A stretch of 63,325 nt of DNA from Boothiomyces macroporosus (GCA_027604185.1 JADGKB010000083.1:1-63325); one strand, 5' to 3'; shown: positions 1 to 11,235, numbered from the stretch's first letter. Program-made: numbers and translations. The notes: generated from the letters alone by a model not told the origin.

Positions 1-406
1 TTATTTGAGATTAATCAAGAGAGGACACTGTTTTTGAGAATTGATTTGATCCAACTACAAAAACTTGTGCACATAGAAATAGTTAGTACAATTGTTTTTC
101 TAAATCAGAATTAAAGAATGGTATATGAATGGGACTATTCCATATTTAGTTGTTACACAAACGGATCGCAATATAAAAGCCAGGGATGAATCGTCTTTTT
201 TCAAAAGTCTAACCAACTATAAGGTTCCTAGTAGATCACCACTATCAACAGCTTGAACAACGCATTACAATCCCAATCGAACAAACAAATAAAAGAGAGA
301 CAGAAAAGAAAGAAATCCGGTGTTTTTGAAAATGTCCTCATAATGCGTACCTCATATTCAAGTAAATAAAATTGGTTTAGTTTTTCAAATTTTCATTTTC
401 AAGATC
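1..406. other. No gene recognised; upstream region
   Basis: I see no ORF with a recognisable family, no tRNA-like fold and no repeat here. The AT-rich stretch just before 407 is the likely promoter and 5' UTR of the PUB-domain gene. A partial gene running off the left edge cannot be excluded. Confidence 0.5.
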
Positions 407-914
407 ATGAACGATTTGGCGTTTCGGAGATTACTCGATGGAATGGTAATATTCAAAAATACCAAATCTGAAGCGCTCGCATGTCTCCAAGTAACATTCC
501 CTAACGCAGACCATGTCACTAGTTCTAACCAATTTAAAGAATCATCCAGATGATCCAAAGTACAAGACAATTAAAGCATCAGGAAAAGTAATTAAAAAAG
601 TACTTGATTGTACGGGAGGCGAGGATTTATTGATTGCTTGTGGTGCTTTAAAATCAGTAGTAGAATTCCAACCTTCCTATAAATTCACCTTACATGACGA
701 AAATCAACTTGAAATTATAAATGAATATATTGCCAGGGTAGCGGAATCAATCGATTACTCTAAGCGGAACGATGTAAAGAAAGAAGAAGAAGAACGGAAA
801 CAAAAGGTGTTGAGAGATATCGAGAATGACAGGCTTGAACGACTGGAGAGAATGCAAAGGGAAAGAGAAAGACTTGCCCTCCATAAAGAATCTCAAAGGA
901 ATGAATTGCAATAA
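407..914 (+). CDS. PUB (PNGase/UBA/UBX) domain protein
   Basis: Two exons joined by a 19-nt intron (491-509) give 162 aa. The start at 407 opens a frame without stops into the intron, and splicing yields ...ALACLQTMSLVLTNL. Residues about 15-105 look like a PUB domain: a helix (LVLTNLKNHPDDPKYKTIK), then a conserved hydrophobic core (LLIACG) and the pattern YKFTLHDEN. PUB domains of the PNGase/UBXN6 group bind the C-terminus of the AAA ATPase p97/Cdc48, so a role in p97-linked protein quality control is inferred. The last 50 residues are a charged helix rich in R and E. No UBX or transglutaminase domain is present, so this is not a complete PNGase. The last 66 bp of the CDS lie in the 81-bp repeat that recurs beyond the CRN gene. 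Confidence 0.75.
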
Positions 915-929
915 ACCATATTTATTTTC
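849..929 (+). repeat. 81-bp direct repeat, left copy
   Basis: This is base-for-base identical to 3097-3177. It contains the last 66 bp of the PUB-domain CDS including its stop, an AATAAA-type signal for the plus strand, and a TTTATT that serves the minus strand. It forms the left border of the segment carrying the CRN gene. Confidence 0.95.
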
Positions 930-3096
930 CAGAGTAAATCAACTAATGAGAGCAAGGATATCGGAAAATACCCTTTCGTAACAATACCATCCCATGAGAC
1001 ATCCTTTTTGTTTATTCAGTCCCATTTAATTTCCCTGCGAGTCTTCAATTCCATTGTAAATCACACAAATATCATTCTAAATTGTTGAGGTGGTTCCGAG
1101 ACCACAAGGATACTCCCTCGCATAATCGACAAATCATTCCTATTCCATCATATGAATTTGTTCAATATTGAGCTAAAAGCGATGATCCTAATATTGGATA
1201 TCATATTCAAAAAAGTAAACTTTTTTCCAAGATGCCAAAACGATTCCTCAACATTGAATATTCTGGAATCAGAACTGAAGTCGATGTATCTGAAGCCGAA
1301 AGACTTGCTCAAGTGCAGCTGGCTGTTAAAGAAGCTCTTTCTATTGATGGCGGTTATGGTCTCATTCAGCTGTACACCAAGCAAGACCAACACATCACAG
1401 ACTTGAACGACATCCCTAAAGAATACTACAAGATGCTAAAGGACGGCGGTCTCTATCTCGTCATCCGCACCACACCACCACCATCAAGACTGCCAGTCAG
1501 AGAATCCAGCAAGAATGACCTGCTTGACATAGATTCTACCTCAATCTTATCAGCAGAGGAGGATCGTCCTCGCAAAAAACAGCGGGTCGAGATCAGTGAC
1601 TTGACAACCCAGCTAAAGTCGTTTGCAAACCTTCAGATGGTTGATGGGTGCATTCAGTCTCAAGACCAAGAGCTACTACCATATCCGCAAGACAAAATCA
1701 AAAAACTATACGTCAGAAAGTGCTATCAAGATGTCTTTGATTTGCTCTTGGAACACATTAATCGTGGCATGAAATCTTTTGCAATATCTGGGACACCAGG
1801 CATCGGAAAGTCTCTATTCTTCATCTACATCCTGTATCGCTTGATTAAGGACTTTCATACGAAAACTCTGTCTTTGAAGCCAAACAGAATTGTATATCAA
1901 ATGGGCTCTGGCTACAAATGCTTTCACTTGAATGAGCGAATCGTCACAGAAATTTCAAAATTGGAAGGTGCCCTTTGGGTAAGGAAGCAAGACACGTTCT
2001 ACGTTATTGATGGACGAACGTCTGAACCACTAAGTTCGTCTTGTCTTGTATTGTTCATTTCATCTCCCAGGTCGGAATGGTACAAGGAATTCGTGAAGCA
2101 GAAGATGGCCAAGGAGTGGTGCTTTCCTGTTTGGACGTTAAACGAGTTGCAGGATTGTCATCGCTATTGCTATCCTGGTTTATCCATCGAAATACTTAAT
2201 GAGAGGCATCGTATCTGTGGTGGTGTTGCTCGCTTTGTGTTTCACAAGGATTATTCTATTCCAGTGCCAAAAATAATGCAAAGTGCTTTGAATGACGTTA
2301 ATGCAGTTCGCGGGGTCAAATATGTCGGAGAGATAACATCCATTTTTCCAGCATCACATACGCTACTCCAAATACTGGTAGGAGATGATGAGTATGGAAA
2401 TGCTTACCAGTTTACTGGCTTGGATGTGGCATCAAAGTATGTCGGGGAACAATTGTGGATACGTCATGCCGCTCAAATGATGACCAACTTGAAAGAAATG
2501 TTCGGCGGTAGTCCCAACGAGATTTCAAGACATTTGTTTGAGATATATGGACATATGGTTTTTTCTGTTGGTGGACAAACTCTCAAATGCAGATGCTTGG
2601 AAAGTGAAATAGTTACCGAAATTACGTTAGATCCTCTTAATAGCCAACGAATTACATTTGGAAAAGATACCATCCCTACTGCTGCAGACCTTATAGGCAA
2701 GTACTATGAACCAACGGATGATGATACTTTTCCAGCAATTGATTCTCTGAGTCCTCAGGGAATGTTCCAATTCACAGTTGCAGCGGAACATCCAATTCGC
2801 GGCGTTCAAATTTTAGAGCGGTTGTGTAAACTATACAGCGAACCGAAACTCTACTTTGTAGTTCCTCCAAATCGGTTTGAAAAATTCAAGAAGCAGCGTT
2901 TCAAAACAAAGGGAAGTGATGACAAAACCGAAATTCTTGGATTGAAACAATACGTTTTAGAGCTACCTGTAAAATAAAAAAGCTCTTGAGGGTTTCTGAC
3001 CTTGACATCAAAATTTTGAATTACTCTGTTCTGTCAAGTCATTCACAGGACTCAAAACTCTTACTTGGAGACTATTCTCTATGCTGAGTGTTTTTA
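930..3096. mobile_element. Candidate inserted segment carrying the CRN gene, bounded by 81-bp direct repeats
   Basis: The 2,167-bp segment lies between two perfect 81-bp copies of a piece that joins the tail of the PUB gene to the tail of the first 7TM gene. Removing the segment and one repeat leaves a normal convergent gene pair with overlapping 3' ends, so insertion (or duplication with insertion) is the simplest history. No terminal inverted repeat, transposase or reverse transcriptase is visible, so the mechanism is unknown. The only gene inside is the intronless CRN gene at 1232-2977. Calling it mobile is inference; the repeat itself is seen directly. Confidence 0.45.
1232..2977 (+). CDS. 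Crinkler (CRN) family protein with P-loop NTPase and nuclease-like C-terminus
   Basis: Single exon, 581 aa. The first 85 residues resemble the ubiquitin-like header of CRN proteins and are followed by a low-complexity proline linker. The segment LYVRKCYQDVF precedes a Walker A motif, GTPGIGKS, at about residues 187-194, the arrangement typical of CRN proteins. The C-terminus has FPAID, FQFTVAAEHPI and LYFVVPPNRF, matching the PD-(D/E)XK-like nuclease end of the NTPase-nuclease CRN class. No secretion signal is visible. CRN proteins are known from oomycetes, Batrachochytrium, Rozella and other eukaryotes, as host-directed effectors or as factors in conflict between genomes; the role here is not established. 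The gene lacks the tiny introns common in its neighbours and lies inside the repeat-bounded segment, suggesting recent arrival. An AATAAA lies at the stop codon. Confidence 0.85.
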   Translation: MPKRFLNIEYSGIRTEVDVSEAERLAQVQLAVKEALSIDGGYGLIQLYTKQDQHITDLNDIPKEYYKMLKDGGLYLVIRTTPPPSRLPVRESSKNDLLDIDSTSILSAEEDRPRKKQRVEISDLTTQLKSFANLQMVDGCIQSQDQELLPYPQDKIKKLYVRKCYQDVFDLLLEHINRGMKSFAISGTPGIGKSLFFIYILYRLIKDFHTKTLSLKPNRIVYQMGSGYKCFHLNERIVTEISKLEGALWVRKQDTFYVIDGRTSEPLSSSCLVLFISSPRSEWYKEFVKQKMAKEWCFPVWTLNELQDCHRYCYPGLSIEILNERHRICGGVARFVFHKDYSIPVPKIMQSALNDVNAVRGVKYVGEITSIFPASHTLLQILVGDDEYGNAYQFTGLDVASKYVGEQLWIRHAAQMMTNLKEMFGGSPNEISRHLFEIYGHMVFSVGGQTLKCRCLESEIVTEITLDPLNSQRITFGKDTIPTAADLIGKYYEPTDDDTFPAIDSLSPQGMFQFTVAAEHPIRGVQILERLCKLYSEPKLYFVVPPNRFEKFKKQRFKTKGSDDKTEILGLKQYVLELPVK

Positions 3097-3177
3097 AGAA
3101 TGCAAAGGGAAAGAGAAAGACTTGCCCTCCATAAAGAATCTCAAAGGAATGAATTGCAATAAACCATATTTATTTTC
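3097..3177 (+). repeat. 81-bp direct repeat, right copy
   Basis: Identical to 849-929. Here it supplies the stop codon (minus strand, 3170-3172) and the 3' UTR of the first 7TM family gene. The PUB-derived coding part is a non-functional fragment in this copy. Confidence 0.95.
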
Positions 3178-4758
3178 GATGGTCTTTTGACACAAAAGAT
3201 TTCGCAGCAGAAGTGCTATCGTCGGCAACGCTCTGTGATTGTTTAGTAGAGATAGTTGATCCTTTAAACTTTGAAACAATCTTCATGGATTCGTTAATAC
3301 GCGCAGCAAGAGCGACGTGAATCATCATAAATAGTACTAGAAATCCCGTGCAGTCTTGATACGCAATGTCACTCTGCAGCCATGAAGTATTTCCTTGGAC
3401 CAAACTTGCGAATATATACCCACCAACAGCAAATAATTGTCCAACAAACAGATGAGGAAGATACTTGTCAGCTGCAAGCAGTGTATTTACCTTTTGCGAC
3501 GCAGAAGTGTTTTGCAAGAAAGCGGTAAGAAACTTCATCGAAATAAGTGTTGGAATGGAGCAGTTCCAGACAAATAAAAAAATTACCCACGCATATTGAT
3601 AACCCTCCCAATTATACAGGAAATTCACAAAGGAAGAAGTTGTTCCAGCACCATTAAAGTAGTAACAGAAATAATTAGCACCATTAGTGCCAATATGGAC
3701 TAATGCAAGAAAGACATAAATTACATACAACAATATCCTGTAGTTAATCCAACGTACTTGTTCTTGTTGAATAATCCCGTGTTACAGATAATTCCAGACA
3801 CAATTACAGAGAGAAAGGTTCCGAGATTAAAGAAAATCTCCCTTATTTCTGCAAAGATTGCCATGCTTTCATAGTCCTTGAAAATCGTGAGCCAAAATAT
3901 CATTTTCATAATCAACCAGATCACCATCAGCAATTGACTGGTAATTATCAAGTAATTCATAAATCTAAACGCCTTCTTTACTTTTCGCAAGGTAGTGATA
4001 GTGATGTAGGGGATGTACAGCCCAACAAGTATTGAAAGGGTAAAGGCAACTGCAGAAATATAGTCAAATGGCATATCAAATTGCGGAACAAGGAATATAC
4101 CCGGTGTAAATTGCCACCAATCGTAAAACATGCTTGCTGTATCAAAGGTTTTCATCACAACTGATATGTTTCCAAGGTTAGCGTCTTGCAATGACACTGC
4201 TTGACCAGTAATAGAAATTGCACTAAGAAGAGTCCCATTACAGTTTGTTCCTCCGTAATAACTAAAGTTTCCGGCAGTTCCACATTTGAAATGGCCATCA
4301 TAGCAAACAAAATCATTCACTTTTAGAAATATTGCCTTGTATCCCAACAGGGAAGTTGTGTCATTAAAGTTGCTGGCAAAAAGTTGGCAATATTCATGCC
4401 CATTTGCAGATATTGGAACAACTGTCTCTATATCACTCATAGTATCAAACCACGAGGTACTTCCGCTGTCATACGGAAAAGATGCTTGTAAATCCAACGA
4501 ACCAGTACATGCAGTTCCCGGAATAGGCACATAACAGTTATCTGTATCACCTACAGTAAAGTCTTGAAAGTGGAACCGAAAGAATGATGGCCAGGTTTCA
4601 TTTAGCGTGGGATCATACGCGTAAGGATCAGAAACGTTGAAAACGTAAATGGTGTCTGGAGACCCAGCGCATTTCTTTGAAAAGAACTGATTCTCTACCA
4701 ACAAAGTTGCTCCTATATTCCTGGCAATGGTCAATACTAAGATTGTTACAATAGTCAT
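3170..4758 (-). CDS. Receptor-like 7TM family protein, copy A
   Basis: Two exons with a 20-nt intron (3738-3757) give 522 aa. A signal peptide precedes the family motif LLVENQFF. About 200 extracellular residues follow, with conserved cysteines and the signatures NETWPSFFRFHF and GDTDNCYVPI plus N-glycosylation sites. Next come hydrophobic segments that I count as seven: three before the intron and four after it. The last helix is followed by a basic Ser/Thr-rich tail. Topology suggests a receptor or channel at the plasma membrane, but I recognise no named family. The stop codon lies in the right 81-bp repeat. Three more copies follow in the same direction and a fifth sits at 46072-47678 with the intron at the same place. 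Start chosen at 4758 because it opens the hydrophobic signal sequence. Confidence 0.8.
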
Positions 4759-5059
4759 AGTAAAGTGAACTTTGAGATGACGTAGATATTTAATATAAAC
4801 TACAAAAATAGGCAATTCAAATCCAATTTACTTTAAACTATCGTTTTTCCCTTAGAATTATTAGATTAGGATATCGCGGTAAAGATATCCCGGGTATCAT
4901 TGAGTATAATCCGATTGCAAAAAGTGCCCAGAGAATGAAACTTGAGATTCATGCATTCTGAATCAAATATTCAAATTCATTCTGGTAGCTCAACACACTA
5001 ATGAATATTTTTATCTGGCCTATTAAAATTTTCGATCAATATTTATTCCAAGGTAGACT
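4759..5059. other. Intergenic region between 7TM copies A and B
   Basis: About 300 bp holding the presumed promoter of copy A and the 3' end of copy B. No further gene or repeat is visible. Confidence 0.5.
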
Positions 5060-6616
5060 TCATTGCGATGTAATATTTGAAGATTTGTCAATGGTGGTGC
5101 CTCGGGATTTTTTGGATGTAAATGTGCTTTGTTTGAACTTGGACACGATCCTCATTGACTCATTTATTCTTGCAGCGATAGAAAGATGCGACATCATAAA
5201 GAAAACGTGGAATCCAGTAGCATCTTGAAAAGCAATATCACTCCTAAGTAGAGTAGTGTAATTCCTAATGGAGCTGTTGATGACATATCCCCCAATTGCA
5301 ATAATCTGCCCTGCAAATAGGTATGGCAGATATTTGTCTGCAGAGACTAACGTTTTGACTTTTTCAGAGTTGTTGGCGCCAACTGCAAATGCTGCGACGA
5401 ATTTCAGTGATATTAATAGAGGCACAAAGCAATTCCAAGCAAATAGGAATATGATCCATAGAAATTGGAATTTGTTCATCTTGGTCAAAAACTGTACAAT
5501 TGGAGTAACTAATCCGCTCCCGTTGAAATAGTAAGCAAAGTAATCTGCACCCGTTAGAATGATATGAATCACAGTAACAGAAGTAAATATAACATAGAAA
5601 GATGTTCTAATGTGAGAGATACGTACTTGTTATTGTTGAATAGGCCTGCGTTACAAATTATCCCTGTAGCTATTGTTGATGCATATGTTCCAAGACTAAA
5701 GAATATTTCCCTAACTTCGGCGAAAATGGCCATCGCTTCATAGTCAGGAAAGATTATCAACCAAAAAGCCATTTTCAAGATACTCCAAATAACAACCAAA
5801 ACCTGGCTGACGATTATGACATAGTTCATTGGACGGATATTCTTTTTATCTCTTCTAATAGCTTGGATTGTCATAAATGGCACAGGAATTCCAATCAAAA
5901 TTGCCATCACGAATACCACCACAGTAATGTAATCGAAAGCCATATCAAATTGCGGAACCAAAGCTATTGAAGGCGTATATTGCCACCAATCGTAATTAAG
6001 TGTAGCATCTGTAAATTGCTTGAAAACCACGGAAACGTTACCCACAATCAAGTCACTAACATTGGAAACAGTGCGACATATGAATTTGAGTTGCTGCAGT
6101 TCCGGAACAGTTTCCAAGAGCATAAAAAGAGAATACACCACCCATAGTACATTTGAAATGGTCATCGTAGCAAATGTTATCATTTGCTCGGAGAGTGATA
6201 GTCTTGAAACCAAGTAAGACTCTCGAATCAGTAAAGTTGTTTGACGTCAACTGACAGTATGAAATTCCATTTGCTCCTTTTGAAATAACTGAATCGAAAT
6301 CACTTAATGTGTCAAACCACGAGGTACTGCCACTGCTGTAAGGAAATGACATTGACGGACTAAGTGATGATGTACAAGCAATTCCATTCAGAGGCACAAA
6401 ACAGTCGTCTGTATCATCTACACTATAATCCGCGAAATGAAATCGAAAAAATGATGGCCAAGTTTCATTTAATGTAGGATCATACGCAAAAGGGTCAGAA
6501 ATGTCAAAGGTGTAAATAGTATCTGGCGCACCTTTACAATTCTTTGCAAAATATTGATTTTCCACCAAGTAGTCTGCCCACACAAGTTGAGATAAAATGA
6601 ATGCTATCGTAATCAT
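5060..6616 (-). CDS. Receptor-like 7TM family protein, copy B (frame interruption)
   Basis: Same layout as copy A: signal peptide ending before DYLVENQYF, cysteine-containing ectodomain, and seven predicted membrane segments, with the shared intron at 5609-5628. Unlike the other copies the ectodomain changes frame near 6056-6077. Either a copy-specific 22-nt intron (GTCGCA...GTTAG) is removed there, giving 504 aa, or the gene carries a frameshift. The unspliced length matches the sisters better than the spliced length, which favours a frameshift; the weak GTC donor also argues against an intron. It could therefore be an early pseudogene. The ATG at 6616 is preferred because it starts the signal peptide. 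Confidence 0.7.
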
Positions 6617-6701
6617 TTTCAAAGTTGCTTTTAAAAATAATGACGTTTCACTGTGAATTTTACTTGAGAAAAACCGAAAACTGATGCTTTATTCTAAAGT
6701 G

Positions 6702-8259
6702 TTAACTCCGGGTTCTTTTTGTTGCTATCGTCGTAAGGCCGTTTGATGACTTTGAATTCTTTATCGTAAATACTTTTTTGACCAAATCATTGATTCGAAG
6801 GGAAAACGCTAAATGGAGTATCATAAAAAATACCCCCACTCCCGTGCAATCTTGAAATGCCATATTACTGCCCAGCAAGGATGTGTCTAGCTGAACAAAC
6901 GAGGTAAACAGGTATCCCAAAACCCCAACTAGCTGCGAGATAAACAGATATGGTAACTGTGGGTCTGCTCCAACAACTAATCTAATTTTTTGGGTAAAAG
7001 TTGAATCTTCAAATTTTAATGACACGCACCAAAGGGAAATACAAACAGGTATGGAAAAATTCCAAACAAATAAAAATACTATCCACAAGTAAGACAAGTT
7101 TTCCCAAGCAGTGATGGACATTATAGTAGCGGGATTGCCTGAATAAAAAATATTGTTATCCCCTCCATTGAAGTAATACATGAGGTAATTCGGTCCATCC
7201 AACAGCAAATGGCAGACCACCAAGAATAGCATCACTGCCATATGATATTTCCTAAATTAGGTTTATTTACATATTTCCTTTGAAAATTGCTTTTACCAGT
7301 AGCACTCCTGCGGAGATGGCAGACATTAAAGTCCCAATGTTGAAAAATGATTCCCTACACTTTGCAAATATCGCCATAGTTTCCGCTTCCAAAAACACTG
7401 TTAGCCAAAATATCATGCCGAGCAATACCCATAAAAATAAAAGAATTTGGCTGATTATAACTATAGAGCGGGCTGGATTAACTGCTTTCTTTTTGTTCAA
7501 GAGCCGTCCAACTGTATTTACGGGTATATAAAACGCCAAAAATACTGCAAACAAAAAGAATACTAGTCCAATATAGTCCCATGCTATTGTAAAACGCGGT
7601 ACCAAATAGGTGGATGGCGTATATTGAAACCAGTCATAAATCATTGCAGCGTTAGTGAAATTTGTCAATTCGAAACTGATATTCCCAAAGTAGTTGATTT
7701 GTTGATCAACAAAAGTTTTGTTTAATGAAATGGCTGCAGCTCCTGAACAGTTATTTTCTTCATAGTAACTAAATTGCCCATTTTCTTTACACCTAAAGTG
7801 ATTGTCATAGCATTGCAATTCGTCTGCTAGAAAATATATAGCTTTGTAGCCAAACAAACTTGAGCTGTCATTGAAATTTGCGGCAGAGAGTTGACAATAC
7901 AAGTTACTATTTGCACTGGATGCTACAACTTTATCCATATTATCCATTCCTTGGTACCATGAAGTGCTCCCACTTTTATAAGGAAATGACATTGACGGAC
8001 TAAGTGATGATGTGCATGCTGTTCCTTTAATTGGAACATAACAATTATCTGTGTCTCCAACAGTCAAATCTGAAAAGTGAAATCTAAAGAATGACGGCCA
8101 AGTTTCATTTAATGTTGGATCATATGAGAACGGATTTGATACATCAAAAATATAAATTGTATTTGGCGGTCCTACACAAAGATCGCGAAAAAATTGATTT
8201 TCGACTAATAATGAACAGAATGTAGATCCAATTAGATATATACAAACAAATATCCGCAT
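6702..8259 (-). CDS. Receptor-like 7TM family protein, copy C
   Basis: Two exons with a 19-nt intron (7252-7270) give 512 aa. A short signal peptide leads into LLVENQFFRDLC, then the ectodomain with NETWPSFFRFHF and CYVPIKGTACTSSL, then seven predicted membrane segments. The second exon shares GPNYLMYYFNGGDNN with copy D, so C and D are closer to each other than to A and B. It ends in a lysine/arginine-rich cytoplasmic tail. Copy D begins upstream within 40 bp of its start region, so regulation must come from very short intergenic DNA. Function unknown; receptor-like by topology only. Confidence 0.8.
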
Positions 8260-8297
8260 AGACAAAAGTTGTGAAGAATGACGTGATTTTTTTAGAG

Positions 8298-9880
8298 TTA
8301 GTTGGAGGTGAAATCAGAAATGTCAGCATGCCGCGTACCACCAAATTTCCTTTGAGTAATGGAAGAAGTTTCGCTTGCCTTTGTTGCGATTTTTACCTGA
8401 AAAACTCTTTGCACAGATTCATTAATTCTTAGTGAGAACGACACATTTAGGATCATAAAAAATATTCCAACCGCTTTACCATCTTGAAATCCCATATTAC
8501 TGCCTAACCACGAGGTACTAAACAGAACATAGGACATGAAGCTATACCCTATTACTGAAAATAGCTGGATCGCAAAAAGGTAGGGTAATTGCGGATTTGC
8601 CGATAGAATTACGCCAAATCTTTTGATGTATGTTAAATGTTCAGATTTTAACTCCAAACATTTCAAACATACAATCATAGGAACCGCAAAATTCCACGCA
8701 AATAGAAAGATCACCCATAAGTATCCCAAGTTTTCCCACGTTGTAACCAAAGAGACAATTGACGAATCTCCTGAATAAAAGATATTATTGTCTCCTCCAT
8801 TGTAAAAATATAGTAGATAGTTTGGGCCGTCAAGGGCAACATGAATTGTAATTAAACTGAGCGTCACAAGATAGTAGTATTTTCAATGTTAATAATTGAT
8901 TACCTTTGGCAATTACATATAGCAGTGACATACAATATCCCTGTTGATATTGATGACAGTAGCGTGCCAATATTGAGAAAGATGTCTCGAAATTCTGCAA
9001 ATATTGCTAGTTGCTCGTTGTCTTCAAAAATTAACAACCAAAATATCAATGACATGGCAATCCACAGGAACATACATAACTGACTTGATATCACAATATA
9101 GTGCATTACCTTTAGCTCTAGTTTTTTGATTCTTAGGCGATATATAGTATGAATCGGAATGTACAATGCTAAAATTAAAGATATGCAGTAAAGAAAGGCA
9201 GAAATATAATCCCATGGCATGTCAAATCGAGGAACAAGATCTGCGGTCGGTGAAAATTGTATCCAATCATAAAACATTGTCGCATTGGAGAAAGTTTCCA
9301 TTCTAAGAGTAACATTTCCGAAATATACAGAATCAACAGAGATTTCTTTATGTATGTCAACAGCAATAGCCGGGATTTCATTACAACCACTGGATTCGTA
9401 AAATGAAAAGGTGCCATTGCTTCCACACTTGAAATGCTCATCATAGCAGTTGTCATCAGAACGAAATAAAATCGCTTTGAATCCAAAAAGATCTTTTGGC
9501 GAATCAAGGTCATTTGCATAAATCATACAATAAGTGTACCCGTTCGCTGCTTGAGATACTACTGTCGAGATATTTTGCAGGTTTGGAAACCACGATGTGC
9601 TGCCACTTGAATAAGGAAAGGAGAGATCCTGTCTCAGTGATGAAGTGCACGCTGTTCCTGCGATAGGAGTATAGCAGTTATCTGTATCACCCACTGAAAA
9701 CTCTTCAAAATGAAATCGAAAAAATGATGGCCAGGTTTCATTTAGGGAAGGGTCGTACGCAAAAGGATTAGATACGCTGAATGCATATATAGTATTGGGT
9801 GGTCCTGCACATTTCTTTTCGAAATATTGATTCTCTACCAGCAACGCGCCAGCTACTAGCCGGGTTAGCAAAAAGGGCAT
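8298..9880 (-). CDS. Receptor-like 7TM family protein, copy D (non-AG intron end)
   Basis: Signal peptide, LLVENQYF, cysteine ectodomain and seven predicted membrane segments as in its sisters. The intron at the conserved position (8884-8903) has the usual 20-nt size and a TTAAC branch-like site, but ends in TTG. Splicing there gives 520 aa and restores the first helix of exon 2 (KYYYLVTLSLITIHVALDG), which aligns without gaps to copies A, B, C and E. The next AG lies 27 nt further on and would delete nine residues of that helix. So the gene uses a TG acceptor, uses the downstream AG, or is damaged. ATG at 9880 chosen because the signal peptide begins there. It starts 62 bp after the N-acetylglutamate synthase stop on the same strand. 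Confidence 0.75.
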
Positions 9881-9942
9881 GAAAATTGTAGTATGACGTA
9901 ACCTGATAATAATGCGAATCAAATCGTGTGAATATGGCCGCT

Positions 9943-11235
9943 TTATTCAGGTTTAGCAAATGAAGCAGGAATATCCAGCGCTATGTCTATATTAGTTTCA
10001 ATATTTGGTTGCCCATACCAGAACATTGTCCACTGTGCTGATATATGAAGGTGGCCGTCCGAGCGGTCAAAGTACCTAGGATTAACCACATCCTACCATT
10101 TATTAACGGGGTTATCCACTCTAGATCTCCAGCACATGTTTACATAATTGGTTTTCAGGGACTTCCATAAGATATCCGCTACACCAGACCCTTGACTGTC
10201 AGGGTCAACAGCAAATTTATCCAAATATATGACACCTTTTTCATTTGTCACTATAATAGCACCGCTGTAGTCTCCAGCAATCATTATTGAATGCCAAACG
10301 TTTTCCAATCTTTTCCAATACTCTGGCCTAAGCTTCTTGCCAAAGGACTTTTCTAATAGTGCTTGTAGCTTTTTCTTGTCTATTTCATTAAACTTGATTT
10401 GTTTAATTGAAACGCCTTTTCTAAATAGTGTTGGGGAGTTCAGATTTTCGAAAGAGTGTATAGGCTTGTCTGTGATAAGGTTTGAAATCAACTGACTCGA
10501 AGAATTCGCAGATGCAAGAATTGCAGATGATGTTGGAGGCAAGATATCGAGAATGGAACTAATGGTCAGAATATCTTCTATTATCGGCTGCCCTGCTTCT
10601 AATGATGGTAAATCGCTATTCACCAGTGTTGGTAATTCTTCGGAAAGATTAATCAATCCGTGGTGTTTTTTATCAAAAATCACACCTCCATATTTGTTGA
10701 TTAATATAAACTTCCTGGGAGTAGGTAATTCCTGATCTTGAACTATTGCTCTGCACAAATCTGTTATAGTTGAAGATCGCAGCTTCACTTTGGAATCAGC
10801 AATAACTAATGGAACTAAAATTGGAATTTTGCCCGTTGCGAGTGAATCTTTGATTGGATCCAGAGATATTTCCAGTCCTGATTTAAAATCCTCCAGCTCA
10901 TCCATGGACTTGCGGTGGTATATATGATTGTAGAGAGTCTTTCCATATCCGTTATTTTGATCAATAGCTTCGCACAAGTGAAAGGCGGTCTCCAATTCAT
11001 CCCAATGAGCTTTTCGTTTATGTGTATCAACCCTAGTGTTGCACAGCACGATTGGGTTAACTCCCAGCTTTTGAATTTGCACCAAATTTCGTCCCAAAGA
11101 CTCAATTTCACTCCTAGATAGTCCCGGCGAAACCGACACAAGTCCCGTCTTGAATGGATTCCTGAGGAAAGCTTGCGCTTCTCTTTTCGTAGGGTAAGAG
11201 CCTAAAATATTGAATATTAGCTCGCGAGAAAACAT
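9943..11235 (-). CDS. ARG2: N-acetylglutamate synthase, mitochondrial
   Basis: Two exons joined by a 21-nt intron give 423 aa. It makes N-acetylglutamate from glutamate and acetyl-CoA, the first step of fungal arginine synthesis. The N-terminal two thirds follow the fungal pattern of a degenerate amino-acid-kinase-like domain (LVSVSPGLSRSEIESLGRNL near the start, PRKFILINKYGG in the middle). The C-terminus is the GNAT-like NAT domain: YLDKFAVDPDSQGSGVADILW, then after the intron YFDRSDGHLHI and QWTMFWYG, which are hallmark blocks of this enzyme. The start ATG opens an amphipathic segment (MFSRELIFNILGSY) compatible with mitochondrial import. Its presence shows that the organism makes arginine, which argues against an extremely reduced parasite. 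Confidence 0.92.

Noticed and set aside
930..3096. CRN segment as a classical DNA transposon or retrotransposon
   Set aside because: No transposase, reverse transcriptase or terminal inverted repeats were found, and an 81-bp target duplication is too long for known classes. Kept only as a candidate inserted segment.
10060..10110. tRNA-like string near GTGGCCGTCCGAGCGGTC
   Set aside because: On the minus strand it is the last exon of N-acetylglutamate synthase (YFDRSDGHLHI), and no cloverleaf forms.
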